DNA of 64,000 nucleotides from DATFVA01 sp963774455 (GTDB taxonomy: Bacteria > Bacteroidota > Ignavibacteria > Ignavibacteriales > Ignavibacteriaceae): assembly GCA_963774455.1 (NCBI GenBank), contig CAVZFD010000004.1:620001-684000 (forward strand). The letters run 5' to 3'. Both the position numbers and the translations under genes were made by a program. Positions 62,094-64,000 of this stretch are shown one piece after another. The notes under the pieces were generated by a model. The model had not been told where the DNA came from. It was given only the letters and a program-made list of their open reading frames with translations, and searched no databases. Within the stretch, counting starts at the first letter, position 1. Each line of letters begins with the position of its first letter.

Positions 62094-64000
62094 ATGTTGA
62101 GGTATCTAACCTTTTTTGCCAGCCTTATCTTTATTTCAACTTTTTCATATTCGCAGGGTCAGCCGCTGCTGCTGTATCCGTCTATCAATAATGACGGTTC
62201 AAAGATTGCATTCTCCTATCAGGGGGATATATGGACGGTATCTTCTGCTGGAGGTAGGGCCGACCGGATCACCGAGCACGAAGGTATTGAGACGTCAAGT
62301 GCCTGGAGTCCTGATGGAAATAAAATTACGTTTAACAGCGAGAGATTCGGGAATGCAGATATTTACGTAGTAGATGAACAGGGTGGAATGCCTTTAAGAC
62401 TTACATATAATTCTGCCGGCGATGAGGTGAGCAGCTGGTCAAAAAGCGGGAAAATATATTTTACGACAAGAAGAAATTATAATTCGGTTGAATGGTCTCC
62501 GGAGATTTATACAGCATTACCTTCAGGCGGTACTCCTGAACGATCAATGGATGCTTTCGGATATGATCCTGCAGAATCTCCCGACGGCAGGTTTGTTGCA
62601 TTTACAAAAGGCGACTGCGGCATACCACGCGAAGAGTACCGCGGCTCGGCAAACCGTGATATCTGGCTGTACGACACAAAAGATAAATCATATTCTCAGC
62701 TGACATTCTTCGAAGGAAATGATTATTCACCGCAGTGGGGAGGCAATCGTAATCTTTTTTATATCAGTTCTTCCGGCGGGAAATATAATGTTCATAAAAT
62801 ATCTCTTGATCAGGAAGGGAAGAAACTCAATGAAAATGCTGTTACAGCCTTTACAGATAATGGTGTGCGTAATTTCAGTGTAAGTGGCGATGGAAATAAG
62901 CTCGTCCTTGAAAAGGATATGAATCTCTATACAATAAATTCCGATGGGACAAACCTCGATACGCTTTCAATAGATGTTGCATCGGATTACAAGCTTGATC
63001 CCTATGAGTGGGAGACTTTTACATCTAAAGCATCGGAGTTTTCTCTTTCGCCTGACGGAAAGTATATCGCCCTTGCGGTGCGCGGGGATATTTATGTTAC
63101 TGAGAATGATAAGGATAAAAATCTTACAGTTAATCTGACGAAGAGCCCTTCCCGCGAGGAGAATCCTCAGTGGGTTAATGATTCAACTATCGTATTTGTT
63201 TCGGATGAAGCTGGACAGTTCGATATTTACGCCGTTGCTTCTTCGGATAAGGAGCAGACAAATATTTTCAGAAGCCTGAAGCATAAGGTTGAAAGGATCA
63301 CCAGTACGGATCAGGATGAATCTGAATTAACTGTTTCGCCAGACGGAATGATGATTGCATTCCTGCGCGGCAACGGTCAGCTTATATCTGCAAAGATTGA
63401 TAAGGGCGGAAAGCTTTCTGATGAAAAGATATTATCGGATGACTGGGCGGGAGCGGAAGATATCAGCTGGAGCCCCGATTCAAAGTGGCTCGCATATTCC
63501 AAGGCCGATCTTTATTTCAATAATGAAATTTATATCCAGGCAGCCGACAGCTCGCACGAACCTGTAAATGTAAGTATGCACCCTGCAATGGATACACAGC
63601 CCTTCTGGAGTCCTGATGGTTCAAAGCTTGGTTTTGTTTCTGAAAGGAATAACCGAAGTGCCGACATCTGGTTTGTTTGGCTGAAGAAAGCCGACTGGGA
63701 AAAAACCCAGCAGGACTGGGAGGAAACCGAAAAGCCCAATGATGAGAAGAAGGACAAAAAAGATTCGGCAGAGGTAAAAGAAGTTCAGATCGATTTCCCG
63801 GATATTTATAAGAGGCTGGTACAGGTTACTTCAATGCCGGGCGACGAACGTAATGTTGTTATCTCAGCTGATGGAGAGACATTCTACTTTACTGCACCTT
63901 ATTCATCGGGCAAGGCAAAGAAGCTTGATTACTCGCTCTATAGCATTAAGTGGGATGGTAAGGATTTCGAATCAATTATAAAAGGGAGCGATGCATATTC
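62094..64000 (+). CDS. Tricorn-like secreted protease, N-terminal part (runs off the window)
   Basis: The frame is open from the ATG at 62094 to the end of the window (635 full codons). Signal peptide MLRYLTFFASLIFISTFSYS. The rest is a WD40/PD40-type propeller: SPDGNKITFNSERFGNADIY, SWSKSGKIYFTTRRNYNS, SPDGRFVAFTKG, SPDGKYIALAVRGDIYV, SPDGMMIAFLRGNGQL, SPDSKWLAYSKADLYFNNEI and SPDGSKLGFVSERNNRSADI. A charged linker (KPNDEKKDKKDSAEVKEVQI) then precedes DFPDIYKRLVQVTSMPGDE, as in tricorn proteases with an S41 C-terminal domain. The catalytic region lies outside the window, so proteolysis is inferred from architecture. Ribosome site GGGAG. Confidence 0.83.
   Translation, partial: MLRYLTFFASLIFISTFSYSQGQPLLLYPSINNDGSKIAFSYQGDIWTVSSAGGRADRITEHEGIETSSAWSPDGNKITFNSERFGNADIYVVDEQGGMPLRLTYNSAGDEVSSWSKSGKIYFTTRRNYNSVEWSPEIYTALPSGGTPERSMDAFGYDPAESPDGRFVAFTKGDCGIPREEYRGSANRDIWLYDTKDKSYSQLTFFEGNDYSPQWGGNRNLFYISSSGGKYNVHKISLDQEGKKLNENAVTAFTDNGVRNFSVSGDGNKLVLEKDMNLYTINSDGTNLDTLSIDVASDYKLDPYEWETFTSKASEFSLSPDGKYIALAVRGDIYVTENDKDKNLTVNLTKSPSREENPQWVNDSTIVFVSDEAGQFDIYAVASSDKEQTNIFRSLKHKVERITSTDQDESELTVSPDGMMIAFLRGNGQLISAKIDKGGKLSDEKILSDDWAGAEDISWSPDSKWLAYSKADLYFNNEIYIQAADSSHEPVNVSMHPAMDTQPFWSPDGSKLGFVSERNNRSADIWFVWLKKADWEKTQQDWEETEKPNDEKKDKKDSAEVKEVQIDFPDIYKRLVQVTSMPGDERNVVISADGETFYFTAPYSSGKAKKLDYSLYSIKWDGKDFESIIKGSDAY

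Noticed and set aside
1..64000. tRNA, rRNA, transposase and prophage genes
   Set aside because: No tRNA T-loop/acceptor combinations, rRNA segments, transposase motifs or phage genes were recognised on either strand; small RNAs cannot be excluded by eye.

Overview
The window looks like chromosome from a member of the Ignavibacteria / Bacteroidota-Chlorobiota assemblage. The strongest evidence is seven predicted secreted proteins that end in the same ~80-residue sorting domain (NYPNPFNPxT ... GVYxYRL ... KKMxLLK), the type A C-terminal signal of the type IX secretion system (T9SS). Supporting signs are a TonB-dependent receptor, several candidate TAnnTTTG promoter elements, and a moderate-to-low GC content. 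No T9SS machinery, rRNA, tRNA, CRISPR array, transposase or prophage gene was seen. Organism assignment is an inference.

Layout. 1-4.6 kb: the 3' end of a TolC-like gene, a membrane fusion protein and an RND pump, forming a tripartite efflux operon. 4.7-6.0 kb: a PLP-dependent methionine gamma-lyase-like enzyme. 6.3-9.3 kb: a gingipain-like C25 protease with a T9SS signal. 9.5-14.0 kb: an AT-richer block with a small membrane protein, a TonB-dependent receptor and a BNR-repeat T9SS protein, closed by a long inverted repeat. 14.1-16.5 kb (minus): methyltransferase, HD hydrolase and EamA transporter. 16.7-20.9 kb (plus): MFS transporter, enolase and glutamine synthetase. 20.9-25.7 kb (minus): a lipoprotein and two T9SS-exported carbohydrate-type proteins (BNR propeller, GH5-like).

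25.8-34.2 kb (minus) is the most interesting block. A sensor kinase with a c-type haem motif in its extracytoplasmic domain and an NtrC-type regulator sit upstream of an orphan receiver, a Rieske protein, a cytochrome b, an 11-haem cytochrome c with a membrane anchor and a DUF2339-like membrane protein. I read this as a quinol-oxidising Rieske/b/multihaem complex with its own redox- or ligand-sensing regulator. Divergent from it is a MacAB-like ABC efflux operon (34.5-38.8 kb).

39-46 kb: EamA transporter, a dead T9SS sorting-domain remnant, a macrodomain protein, then a glycyl radical enzyme with its activase. The enzyme carries every active-site residue I can recall for trans-4-hydroxy-L-proline dehydratase. 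Converging on it are an exported proline-iminopeptidase-like hydrolase and a T9SS-exported Zn phospholipase C / P1-nuclease-like enzyme, which suggests use of proline/hydroxyproline-rich protein. 46-52 kb: alanine racemase, a decayed YCF48/BNR fragment, a 2-hydroxyacid dehydrogenase, the kbl-tdh threonine degradation pair and a TerB-like protein. 52-61 kb: Omp28/PKD T9SS protein, fumarase, catalase-peroxidase, another T9SS protein and an acyltransferase. The window ends inside a tricorn-like protease gene (62094 onward) that is open at the right edge.

Two divergent copies of a ~150-bp noncoding repeat (38.8-39.0 and 49.25-49.41 kb), several perfect palindromes and two gene remnants show that the spacers hold unannotated elements.
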